A stretch of DNA of 40,128 nt from NCBI GenBank assembly GCA_947573135.1, contig CANPDU010000031.1, positions 1 through 40,128 on the forward strand. Direction: 5' to 3'. Position 1 is the first letter of the stretch; the number at the start of each line of letters is the position of its first letter. Origin of the DNA: an uncultured Bacteroidales bacterium (GTDB lineage Bacteria; Bacteroidota; Bacteroidia; Bacteroidales; Muribaculaceae). The notes under the pieces were generated by a model that saw only the letters and a program-made list of their open reading frames with translations, did not search any database and was not told where the DNA came from. This document shows, one piece after another, positions 8,419-16,131 of the stretch. The position numbers and the translations under genes were made by a program.

Positions 8419-10325
8419 TTTACTGCTATCTTTGTCCCATTGATTATATATATACCGGCGGGGAGAGCGGCGATATCGTCGGCTGTGGCTCCGCGGAACA
8501 CGCGTATGCCCTGAAGATTATATACGTCGGCGTTGCCGTCGCTTTCGGCAAGGATGTCCTCGATGCTCGACGTGGCGGCTACGGATACGCCGGTGTCACT
8601 TTCGGTGTCGAAAGTATAGACACCGTCGACAGCCTTGATCTCATTATCCCCGACTATGACCGTTATGGATTTGACGTCGCTGCTTACGGGAGAGATAGTG
8701 AAGCGGGTCTTGCCGACAGCCTTTACGGCAGCGGTATAGTCGACATCTGCGATCAGATCTTTCTTGACATCGTAACCGTCAAGAGCGTTGTCGGAGACAG
8801 TGAAGGTGACGCTGTGGACAGTGGGTTCGTTGACAAAGAAGATTTTATAGATGTCTTTGTCTGCAACAGCTTCGTCCTCGAAATATTTTGCACCCTCGTA
8901 GGACGGATTCATAAACTCATCGTTCTTATAGGCATAGAAACCGTCATAGCTGCCTGACGCAAAAACTGAGAAATAGCCGTCTTCGTCACGGAAATTTATG
9001 ACATTGTAGCCCGGAGTGATTTCGTCGGGAAGCTCGTCGTAATTTTTGAATTTCGTCTTGAAATAAGAAAAGCTGAGAGCAGAGAAATCATCGTAGAAAA
9101 CTACCAGAGTGTTATCGCGGCGGATCTTCTTTGCAACGATGGAGAAGGAGTCGCCTTCTTTGACGGTAAGGTAGACTTTACCATAGTATTCCCAGTCGGA
9201 GAGGCTCAGGTAATCTGTGCCTGCGGCGTCGGTGAATGTCTCGAAGTACCAGCCGGGAGCGGCAGAGAAGGTGATGTAATTGTTTTTCTCAGAAATCTTC
9301 GGTGTATTCTCTCCTTCAGAGAGCTTCAGTGTGGTGCTCCCGAACGAACCTATGATGCCCTCGGCGCCGGTTACGTCAAACTTGACGTTGAAGAGAGCGT
9401 AGGCGTGTCCGGTGATCTCTACGTTGTGATCCTTGTCGATCTGTTCGATGGAGTACTGGCTGAACACCGATTTTGACTCACCGTTGTCGCTCACAGCGTC
9501 GATCTTGTAGTCGGTATTGTAACCGATGGCGATGTTGTCGCCGGGGTTCGCTTCGAAGCCGTCGGCTGTCAGACATGCGGCTATGTCATCCACGTCCTTG
9601 TTGTTGATGCGGACATAGCTGATCATCTCTGTCGGGCCGTTTAGAGTGACTACGGTCTTGAACTTGAGACCTTCGGGGAAGTTAGCGGCTACGTCGACAG
9701 TCTCAACATAGGACGGTTCGGCTCCCGAATTGTCGACCAGATCCACGACGAAACGGTCTGAAGACTTCTCCACGTCCTTGCCGTTGACAGAGACTTTGTA
9801 GATGATGTCTCTGTAGCTGCGGGGTTTGATGGTGAGTTTTGATTCATTCTCGGGGTTATAAGAAACTGCGAAAGAGTTTGTGTCGGGATCGAATTCCTTG
9901 CCGTCGCCGCGGACGATGCTGACTTTCGAACAATCGTCTATTTTGACGGAGACTGACTTAGTGCGGTAGCTGCTTTCGTCCTTCACAGTCAGAGTGTAGG
10001 GCGAGTAGGGCGAGCGCCAGCTGCTTGCGTAGATCTCATAATAGCCGTAGTAGGACTTCTCAATATCATCGCCATCGCTGTCCTTGAAGATGATGATGTC
10101 GTTTTCGTTCTGCGGAATGATGTAGAGAGACTGATCTTCGGGAATGATGATCTGGTTGTCTCCGTTGACGAGAGCCCTTACGGCGCCATTGGTCTCGCTG
10201 GCGCCGATGACGGCCTTGACACGGTCAGCGCCTTCGGTGACTTTCAGTACGATGTCCCAGTCGGCGGCAGAGGCCGTGAGATTCAGTGCCAGAATGGTGA
10301 TGAGCAGAGTGTAAAGCTTTTTCAT
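8415..10325 (-). CDS. Large secreted beta-rich protein with T9SS-like tail, unknown function
   Basis: A 636-residue exported protein with a signal peptide MKKLYTLLITILALNLTASA (cleavage near residue 20). The rest is acidic, rich in Asp, Tyr, Ser and Val, and reads as repeated beta-sandwich-like segments without cysteine-rich or catalytic motifs. Segments of the form FNVKFDVTGAEGIIGS and HSVTFTVSDNALDGYDV suggest repeated Ig-like or big-domain units. The C-terminus has VYNLQGIRVF...LPAGIYIINGTKIAVK, a T9SS-like tail. It begins 61 bp after the preceding secreted protein gene and overlaps the next one by 4 bp, so the three are probably one transcription unit. Function unknown; a surface adhesin or structural role is possible. 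Confidence 0.85.
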   Translation of the reverse strand: MKKLYTLLITILALNLTASAADWDIVLKVTEGADRVKAVIGASETNGAVRALVNGDNQIIIPEDQSLYIIPQNENDIIIFKDSDGDDIEKSYYGYYEIYASSWRSPYSPYTLTVKDESSYRTKSVSVKIDDCSKVSIVRGDGKEFDPDTNSFAVSYNPENESKLTIKPRSYRDIIYKVSVNGKDVEKSSDRFVVDLVDNSGAEPSYVETVDVAANFPEGLKFKTVVTLNGPTEMISYVRINNKDVDDIAACLTADGFEANPGDNIAIGYNTDYKIDAVSDNGESKSVFSQYSIEQIDKDHNVEITGHAYALFNVKFDVTGAEGIIGSFGSTTLKLSEGENTPKISEKNNYITFSAAPGWYFETFTDAAGTDYLSLSDWEYYGKVYLTVKEGDSFSIVAKKIRRDNTLVVFYDDFSALSFSYFKTKFKNYDELPDEITPGYNVINFRDEDGYFSVFASGSYDGFYAYKNDEFMNPSYEGAKYFEDEAVADKDIYKIFFVNEPTVHSVTFTVSDNALDGYDVKKDLIADVDYTAAVKAVGKTRFTISPVSSDVKSITVIVGDNEIKAVDGVYTFDTESDTGVSVAATSSIEDILAESDGNADVYNLQGIRVFRGATADDIAALPAGIYIINGTKIAVK

Positions 10326-10372
10326 AATTGATTTTGAATAGATGATTAAATATGAATTTCATTGTCTGAGGC

Positions 10373-10404
10373 CTGAAAGCGGTGCGTCAGCGCACCACTT
10401 TCAG
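10373..10404. repeat. Long stem-loop spanning a stop codon
   Basis: CTGAAAGCGGTGCG (10373-10386) pairs with CGCACCACTTTCAG (10391-10404) with a single C-A mismatch and a 4-nt loop. The stop codon of the upstream secreted protein gene (10387-10389) is in the loop, so half of the stem is its last codons. No T-run follows in the direction of transcription. It may act in attenuation, mRNA processing or stabilisation between the two genes. Confidence 0.6.
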
Positions 10405-12393
10405 TGTTTTTCCGGCCACACGCACAACATATACGCCTCTTGCGCTGACGGTCAGCCTGACGAGTTGTGAGCCGCTCTTGTCTGTTGCGACGGTGCGTCC
10501 ACTCATGTCAAGGATCTCGATGTTGTCTCCGTCGGGATTGATCACATTGATGACGCCGTCAGTGACGAAGGCATTGGGCTGTGCGCTGTCATACTCAATG
10601 TCATTGATGCCTGTGGACTCGACTGAATAGGAAGCATCGGCCGAGAACGGGCTGCGCACGTATTCGTTGACCGAATAGTGCATGCTGTCCCAGATCTCGC
10701 GCACGGCCTGAATGCGGACAACGAGGGCACTGCCGCGCAGAAGACTGTTGACGGGCAGTGATATTTCGTTAGTCTCCGCTTTGGCCCTGCTGTATGGCAC
10801 GCTGACCTTTTCGCCGGCCTTGAGATCCTGAGAGATGACGATGTTGTCGATGTAGATCGCTCCGGCGTTGGCAACGAATTCGACAACCGATTTCGATGTG
10901 CCGCCGCCGAGCGTCATGGTGTGGCTTGTCCATTCTTCGGGAAGTTTGCCGGTGATGTCATTGTCGGTGGTCACCAGTTTTTCCTTGCCGTCCTCGATGA
11001 TATATTTCATCGTGCGGAATGTCATGGTGCAGAGGTCGGTGGTATTGACTTTCTGTCCGTAGAGGTCGGCCGAGACATTCACCTTGCCGCTGGCGGCGCT
11101 GAGATCCAAAATCGGAGACTCGAGGAATACGAGATAGCCGTATGCTTCGTCATAGGCGCCCATGAGTCCGTAGGCCTGATTGATGTGAAGCGGGAACTGC
11201 GCGATCCATCCCGGCTGTTCGGTCCATTCGTCGAGCTCTTCCTGAGAATTCCAGGGTACCTCGGGTTCGAGATACGTGCCTTCGTTGACGAGACGATCAA
11301 ATGTTTCGTGCGAAAGGACATAGGTCTCGTCGGCCTCGGCCTGATGGGCGCGGAAAGCTTCAATGTTATAATATTCGGCACCCTTGACGGCGTCCCATGT
11401 TATCCTGATATTGTCTTCGTCGATCTTCGTGATGGCAATATTTGCCGGCACAGTGAGCGACTGCACTTTGACTGCGTTGGATTCAGGTGATTGCACGCCG
11501 TTGCGGACAGCCTTTACTACATAGTAGAAGGTGTTTGTCGGGGTGTCGAGACCGGTGAAAGTGTGGCGGCATTCATTGACGCTGAGATCCTCGACGATAT
11601 ATCTGCGAGTCTTGTCGCGGTCATCGTTGATCCGGTACATACTGATGAGATATCCGTCGGCGCCTTCGACCGGATTCCAGTTGGCTGTGAAGCTGTCGTT
11701 TGTGAAGTTCGAGAAATCTGTTGCTATAGGCGCGCTGATCTTGGGATCGAGCATCTTGATCTCGATGTCGTCGACAAAGACCGGCTCGTCGTAGCCGCTG
11801 AACTGGAAGAAATAGTCCGAACCCGGACGTTTCTTGGAAAATACGAATTTATAGTCTTTCCACTCGTCGTAGACATACGCATAGTCATTGGTGAATGTGA
11901 AAACATCGTCCGGGTTGCTTGCGTCGGCCACATAGACCTCAACCCAGTCCCGTTCGACCTGTTTGTTGGCGAGCCTTGCCTTGAATGTGACCGTAACGGG
12001 CGTGTCCCCGGCAGGGATACGCAGTACGGGAGAACATAGGTTTGCGTTTGTGTTTTTTGTGCGGTCGATCAGCACACAGCCGCCTGCCTGATAGACATAA
12101 TATGCGCTCCAGTTTGGTGCGGAAGTATATTCCGGCGGAATAAAGCCGTCGAAAGCGGTTTCATCGGGGGTTCCGATGCTTCCGGCAGTACACTTGTCGA
12201 AATTTTCCGCCACAAGCATGGTCACGTTATAGATGTCGCTCTCGGATGGCTGTGATGCCTTAGTCATAATTATGTCATGACTGGCATATTTCGGAGCATT
12301 TCTGTGAATGTGTCCAGCAGGTACTGACTGGGCTGCCGACATCGTGGCGGTGATAAGTAACTGAGTGAAAGCTGAGAGTAAAAGTTTTTTCAT
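10387..12393 (-). CDS. Secreted fibronectin type III protein with T9SS sorting domain
   Basis: A 668-residue exported protein. Signal peptide at about 1-22 (MKKLLLSAFTQLLITATMSAAQS). A jelly-roll domain of the choice-of-anchor type covers about 60-210 (AENFDKCTAGS...WVEVYVADAS...FVDDIEIKM). A fibronectin type III domain follows at about 215-310. A second FN3-like domain begins near 313 (NIRITWDAVKGAEYYNI) but appears interrupted by another jelly-roll (ETFDRL...IYIDNIVIS) before its last strands (VVRIQAVRE...RSPFS) return. The final 75 residues are a T9SS type A sorting domain (IEILDMSGRTV...GVYVVRVAGKTLKVVR). It is likely anchored to or released from the outer membrane. First gene of the three-gene secreted operon; the binding partner is unknown. 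Confidence 0.87.
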   Translation of the reverse strand: MKKLLLSAFTQLLITATMSAAQSVPAGHIHRNAPKYASHDIIMTKASQPSESDIYNVTMLVAENFDKCTAGSIGTPDETAFDGFIPPEYTSAPNWSAYYVYQAGGCVLIDRTKNTNANLCSPVLRIPAGDTPVTVTFKARLANKQVERDWVEVYVADASNPDDVFTFTNDYAYVYDEWKDYKFVFSKKRPGSDYFFQFSGYDEPVFVDDIEIKMLDPKISAPIATDFSNFTNDSFTANWNPVEGADGYLISMYRINDDRDKTRRYIVEDLSVNECRHTFTGLDTPTNTFYYVVKAVRNGVQSPESNAVKVQSLTVPANIAITKIDEDNIRITWDAVKGAEYYNIEAFRAHQAEADETYVLSHETFDRLVNEGTYLEPEVPWNSQEELDEWTEQPGWIAQFPLHINQAYGLMGAYDEAYGYLVFLESPILDLSAASGKVNVSADLYGQKVNTTDLCTMTFRTMKYIIEDGKEKLVTTDNDITGKLPEEWTSHTMTLGGGTSKSVVEFVANAGAIYIDNIVISQDLKAGEKVSVPYSRAKAETNEISLPVNSLLRGSALVVRIQAVREIWDSMHYSVNEYVRSPFSADASYSVESTGINDIEYDSAQPNAFVTDGVINVINPDGDNIEILDMSGRTVATDKSGSQLVRLTVSARGVYVVRVAGKTLKVVR

Positions 12394-12437
12394 ATGTTGT
12401 GATTGGCGTTTGTATTGCTGTTGTTAATAACTATTCG

Positions 12438-12469
12438 CAGAGGTATTCTAAATATGTGAATGGTGCAAC
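12438..12469 (-). promoter_or_regulatory. Candidate promoter of the secreted protein operon
   Basis: On the minus strand GTTG is followed after 20 nt by TACCTCTG, one mismatch in each box from TTTG-N19-21-TAnnTTTG. The expected start would be about 35-40 nt before the ATG at 12393. The match is moderate. Confidence 0.4.
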
Positions 12470-12531
12470 TTTTTGTCGCTAATTATTTGTTGTATGTTGC
12501 ATAATGCTCCTGCGACGCTATGTGCGGATAG

Positions 12532-12567
12532 AAAAAATGAGCGCCTGCCGGATTGGGGCAGGCGCTC
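12532..12567 (-). terminator. Terminator after the inositol-phosphate synthase gene
   Basis: GAGCGCCTGCC (12539-12549) and GGCAGGCGCTC (12557-12567) are perfect 11-bp arms around a 7-nt loop. Read on the minus strand they are followed by a run of six T. It lies 100 bp after the stop at 12667. The stem and flank share 31 of 34 positions with the terminator at 6863-6899 region (6874-6907). Confidence 0.82.
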
Positions 12568-12666
12568 GGTGCGGTTTTCCCACTATGTATTTTTTTTTGA
12601 ACGGGTTATGAGCGGAGGCGCGCCTGCTATATTGCGGCTGCAACCGCCACATAGCGATCGCGCCCG

Positions 12667-13980
12667 TTAGTCGATCTTTTCGTCAGCCTCGTAGCCACCC
12701 ATTTCGCGGATAGCGTTCTTGAGCATAACGTACTGCTGGAAGAGGTGGTTGACGGGAACTTCGCCTTTTGTGTAGTCGTGCATCGGGCTCTTGAGGAAGA
12801 AGCTGAGGAAGCGCTGTATGCCGTGACGGCCTGCGCGAGCAGCGAGATCACTCAGGAGAACGAGGTCGAGGCAAAGAGGAGCAGCGAGGATTGAGTCGCG
12901 GCAGAGGAAGTTGATCTTGATCTGCATGGGGTAGCCCATCCATCCGAAGATGTCAATGTTGTCCCAGCCTTCTTTGTTGTCGTTGCGCGGGGGATAGTAG
13001 TTGATGCGCACTTTGTGGAAGTAGTTAGTGTAGAGATCAGGCTGCTCTTCGGGAACGAGAATTGACTCGAGTGTAGACAGCTTGCTGACTTCTTTTGTGC
13101 GGAAGTTGGCGGGTTCGTCAAGCACAAGTCCGTCGCGGTTGCCGAGGATGTTGGTTGAGAACCATCCTGAAAGACCGAGGCAACGAGTTCCGATAATAGG
13201 AGCGAAGCCTGACTTAACGAGTGTCTGACCTGTCTTGAAGTCCTTGCCGGCGATAGGCATGCCAGTCTTTTCGCTGAGTTCCCACATAGCAGGAATATCG
13301 ACAGTTGTGTTGGGCGCACCCATGATGAAAGGAGCCCCTTCGGTAAGAGCTGCATATGCATAGCACATAGACGGAGCGACATGCTCTTTGTCGTCGGCTT
13401 TCATAGCGGCTTCGAGAGCAGCAAGCGAACCGTGAACCTTTTCATCAACCGGGACATAAACTTCAGTAGAGGCGGCCCAAAGTACTACGATACGGTCAAC
13501 GCCTTTTTCTTTCTTGAAGTTGCGGATGTCTTCGCGGAGCTGCTCAACCATCTCCCAACGTGTTTTGCCGACCATGATGTTGTCACCGTCGAGGCGCTTT
13601 GCATAGTTGTGGTCGAAAGCGGCTTTGAGGGGCTTGATGGCTTCAAGTTCCTCTTTAACGGGGTTGATATCTTTTTCTTTGAGGACTTCGGCATTGATTG
13701 CGGATTCGTATGCGTTAGCAGGATAAACGTCCCAAGATGCGAATACGATATCGTCAAGTTTTGCCATCGGCACGATTTCGTCATATTTGAGATATTTTGT
13801 CTCTTTGCCGTCGCTTACGCGGATTTTATCGTACTGAGTCATTGATCCGACGGGCTTTGCAAGACCTTTACGGGTCATAAGAACACCGGTCATGAAAGTT
13901 GTAGATACTGCACCGAGGCCAACAACCATCACACCGAGTTTGCCCTGTGCGGGCTTAACATTACTTTTGCTCATTGTCAA
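12667..13980 (-). CDS. Myo-inositol-1-phosphate synthase
   Basis: Inositol-3-phosphate synthase family (MIPS): converts glucose-6-phosphate to myo-inositol-phosphate in an internally NAD-balanced reaction, the first step towards inositol lipids. The N-terminus has the dinucleotide-binding loop VVGLGAVSTTF at about residues 19-29. The central part contains VLWAASTEVYVP (about 158-169), the MGAPNTTVDIPA segment (about 217-228) and a GKDFKTGQTLVKS segment (about 247-259) that matches the catalytic region of the family. The 437-residue length fits bacterial enzymes. A second ATG two codons in is an equal start candidate. It lies downstream of CDP-alcohol phosphatidyltransferase and acyltransferase genes, which fits phospholipid synthesis with an inositol head group, as known experimentally in Bacteroides thetaiotaomicron. 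It has its own candidate promoter in the 264-bp gap upstream and a clear terminator downstream. Confidence 0.92.
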   Translation of the reverse strand: MTMSKSNVKPAQGKLGVMVVGLGAVSTTFMTGVLMTRKGLAKPVGSMTQYDKIRVSDGKETKYLKYDEIVPMAKLDDIVFASWDVYPANAYESAINAEVLKEKDINPVKEELEAIKPLKAAFDHNYAKRLDGDNIMVGKTRWEMVEQLREDIRNFKKEKGVDRIVVLWAASTEVYVPVDEKVHGSLAALEAAMKADDKEHVAPSMCYAYAALTEGAPFIMGAPNTTVDIPAMWELSEKTGMPIAGKDFKTGQTLVKSGFAPIIGTRCLGLSGWFSTNILGNRDGLVLDEPANFRTKEVSKLSTLESILVPEEQPDLYTNYFHKVRINYYPPRNDNKEGWDNIDIFGWMGYPMQIKINFLCRDSILAAPLCLDLVLLSDLAARAGRHGIQRFLSFFLKSPMHDYTKGEVPVNHLFQQYVMLKNAIREMGGYEADEKID

Positions 13981-14119
13981 ATAGGTTTTTGATTGAGAAG
14001 TTATTTTACGAATTTTTTATTTCTTATTTAATTTTATACTAACCGAAGCTTGGCCGAGGCCGGGGAAATCGGTCTGTAAAAGTACATATAGTTTTTGAAC
14101 TGCAAAAAAGATTATAGCA

Positions 14120-14152
14120 TAAAGATAGTAAATATTTGCAAAATAATGCAAA
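14120..14152 (-). promoter_or_regulatory. Candidate promoter of the inositol-phosphate synthase gene
   Basis: On the minus strand TTTG (14152-14149) is followed after 21 nt by TATCTTTA (14127-14120), one mismatch from TAnnTTTG. A tandem repeat of 10 bp, GCAAAATAAT twice at 14138-14157, overlaps the upstream box. The expected leader is about 130 nt and contains a GC-rich block at about 14044-14072. Confidence 0.45.
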
Positions 14153-14244
14153 ATAATCGACTATATCATTAAATAAACATAAATCACACCCATACAGTGG
14201 GCTGTTTGTTTAATAAAGGTTAATTGTGGTTAAGGCCGAATCAC

Positions 14245-15228
14245 TTAATATTTTGAAGCGGTTAATTCGCGTGTGAAGCGGCGGCATATGGATTCGTGTC
14301 TGACAACCATGTAGACAAGCAGACTGTTGAGAACTACGATTTCAAAAGCGAAGTATAGCCAGGGCATCTTTAGGAACAGTGAGATAAATAAAGCTATACA
14401 ACGCCAGTTGAAAGACAGAATATTGGTGTATTTCATCAGAGGTAATGACGCTTTGCGGAAATCATCGCGAAACTGCTGAGGGATACGCCCGTCGGGGAAA
14501 CGGGCCGCCAAAGCAGCGCGTAATTTCTGCATTGCCGGAGCAGTGGCTTCCTGCTGGACGGTGTAGTTGGTGTAGAACGTAAGTGTCAGTTTCTTCCAAA
14601 AGTCATGACTCCACGAGAGATCGGCGAGGCGTTGTTTCAACTTTGAAGCTGTATCAAGCTCACTGCCGTCCTCGCCTTTGAGGAAATAGAGGTGGAACTG
14701 GCGGTAGTAGTCGGCCATGGCAGCCTGTTTGGCATGACAAAGTCCGGCGAAGACAGCTATAGTCCAGATGATCCAATGATGCTCGCTGAAAAAGTCTGAA
14801 GTGATGTTTTCACGAAGACATATCGCAATATATATCGCAGCAAACCAAAAGTCACCGCTAAGGCCGTCGAGAATACGACCGATGCGTGAGTACTGTTTTG
14901 TCATTCGAGCGAGCTGTCCGTCGGCACTGTCAAATGAGTTAGCCCAGATAAGGAGTAGCATGCCGATAACGTTGATCCACATTTCAGGGAAATAGAAGGC
15001 CACGCCCGCGCCTATACCGATAAAGATAGACGCAATCGTGATAGCATTCGGTGTGACGCCGAGGCGCTTGGCAAGGCAAGCCCATGCATATCCTATGGGT
15101 CTGTAGAACACCAGATCGATGCCTTCCTCTGAGTCAAGTGATTTCAGAGACTGAAGGTATGCACTTTTTTGTTTTTCTGTAGTTGCAGATGATGTTGTAT
15201 GTTGATTATGTGAAGACTGGTCTGACAT
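14245..15228 (-). CDS. CDP-alcohol phosphatidyltransferase, possible phosphatidylinositol-phosphate synthase
   Basis: Integral membrane enzyme that joins a CDP-activated diacylglycerol to an alcohol. The signature is at residues 100-126: Asp100, Asp103-Gly104, Ala107-Arg108, eight residues, Gly117, three residues, Asp121. The last aspartate of the canonical motif would be residue 125, but that is Gly and an Asp stands at 126, a one-residue shift. Hydrophobic helices flank the motif (about 61-80, 83-97, 127-137) and return near the C-terminus. At 327 residues it is longer than PgsA or PssA, with a polar N-terminus and a soluble insertion at about 180-265. It starts 6 bp after the acyltransferase gene, and the inositol-phosphate synthase gene follows, so inositol-phosphate is a plausible acceptor. 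That assignment is inference from context; another alcohol is possible. Confidence 0.85.
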   Translation of the reverse strand: MSDQSSHNQHTTSSATTEKQKSAYLQSLKSLDSEEGIDLVFYRPIGYAWACLAKRLGVTPNAITIASIFIGIGAGVAFYFPEMWINVIGMLLLIWANSFDSADGQLARMTKQYSRIGRILDGLSGDFWFAAIYIAICLRENITSDFFSEHHWIIWTIAVFAGLCHAKQAAMADYYRQFHLYFLKGEDGSELDTASKLKQRLADLSWSHDFWKKLTLTFYTNYTVQQEATAPAMQKLRAALAARFPDGRIPQQFRDDFRKASLPLMKYTNILSFNWRCIALFISLFLKMPWLYFAFEIVVLNSLLVYMVVRHESICRRFTRELTASKY

Positions 15229-15234
15229 AACGGG

Positions 15235-16086
15235 TTATTTTAGTTTGGAAAGTTGGTAAGTTTTTTCTCTTAAAAATTTTCCGAGATTTTCAGGGTTCTG
15301 ACTGTGCAGAGCCTGTTCGGCCGGCGATATCGGCTGACCGATGCTTATATGAATTTCAGAGCCTACTTTGCGAAAGACTTCAGCCGGAAGGCGTAGAGAC
15401 CTTGCGGGCCAGCAGATATGGCCAAGCAGATTGCACCACCAGCTGTTGCCCCCATGAAAAAATATGGGAATTACCGGAACTTTGGCCCGATATATGATCT
15501 GAAGTATCGATTTCTGCCATTCGCGGTCCTGCAGCCCATGACGGAGAGTTGTTTTACTCATTGCGCCGGCAGGGAAGAAGCCGACAGGATTACCGTCGCT
15601 CAGCTGACGGAGCGCCTGCCGTATGCCGTTGACGGAGACAGAACGTTTCGAAGGGTCGGTCGATGCAAGCGGATCGACGGCAATGAAATTGGGCCGCATA
15701 GCACTGATCTGATTCAGAATCATATTGACCAGAACTTTGAACTGCGGACGACGAGAACCGACGAGGTAAATCAACGCAATCCCGTCGAGTGCTCCGAACG
15801 GGTGATTGCTGACGGTTATAAACGCGCCTTCAGGGAGATTATCGAGTATCTCTTCGTTGTCAACGCGCAAAGTGAGCTTAAATTCGTCAAACAACAAGCG
15901 TCGGGTGAATTCGGGACCCGGAGTGTCGCAACAATTGGCGTGGACACGATTGACTTTGTCAACGGACAGAAAGTGGAGCATCCAGTTGACTAATTTCTCA
16001 TGTCCGTCAAGTTTTGGCACCATACGCCGAATATCGTCGTAGTTGAGTACGTCGGGTCGAATGTCTATATTGTCTTTGTCAGTCAT
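15235..16086 (-). CDS. PlsC-like lysophospholipid/O-acyltransferase
   Basis: A 283-residue acyltransferase of the LPLAT/PlsC superfamily. The catalytic block is SNHPFGALDG at residues 93-102 (His95, Asp101), the HPFGxxDG variant of hemolysin-like acyltransferases rather than the Hx4D of classical PlsC. The second conserved block GFFPAGAMSK (about 173-182) takes the place of FPEGTRS. VPVIPIFFHGGNS (about 209-221) is a third typical block. There is no full-length membrane helix, so it is probably a peripheral inner-face enzyme. The same family includes the O-acyltransferase of glycine lipid synthesis in Bacteroides, which is an alternative role, but no N-acyltransferase partner is here. It sits between the ATP-grasp gene (45 bp) and the phosphatidyltransferase gene (6 bp), pointing to membrane lipid synthesis. 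Confidence 0.85.
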   Translation of the reverse strand: MTDKDNIDIRPDVLNYDDIRRMVPKLDGHEKLVNWMLHFLSVDKVNRVHANCCDTPGPEFTRRLLFDEFKLTLRVDNEEILDNLPEGAFITVSNHPFGALDGIALIYLVGSRRPQFKVLVNMILNQISAMRPNFIAVDPLASTDPSKRSVSVNGIRQALRQLSDGNPVGFFPAGAMSKTTLRHGLQDREWQKSILQIIYRAKVPVIPIFFHGGNSWWCNLLGHICWPARSLRLPAEVFRKVGSEIHISIGQPISPAEQALHSQNPENLGKFLREKTYQLSKLK

Positions 16087-16131
16087 TATTTTCTATACAT
16101 TATTATATATAATAAAAACATACGGGAGAGA

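Noticed and set aside
6886-8514. Long open frames on the plus strand opposite the secreted protein genes (281 and 219 codons), and similar ones at 11491-12039 and 15418-15993
   Set aside because: They lie wholly opposite genes with clear signal peptides or enzyme motifs, and their translations show no domain. They follow from codon bias of the real genes.
12616-12661. Palindromes AGGCGCGCCT and GCGATCGC after the inositol-phosphate synthase gene
   Set aside because: Single short GC-rich palindromes in the 3' flank of a gene; chance occurrence is likely and no arms form a longer structure.
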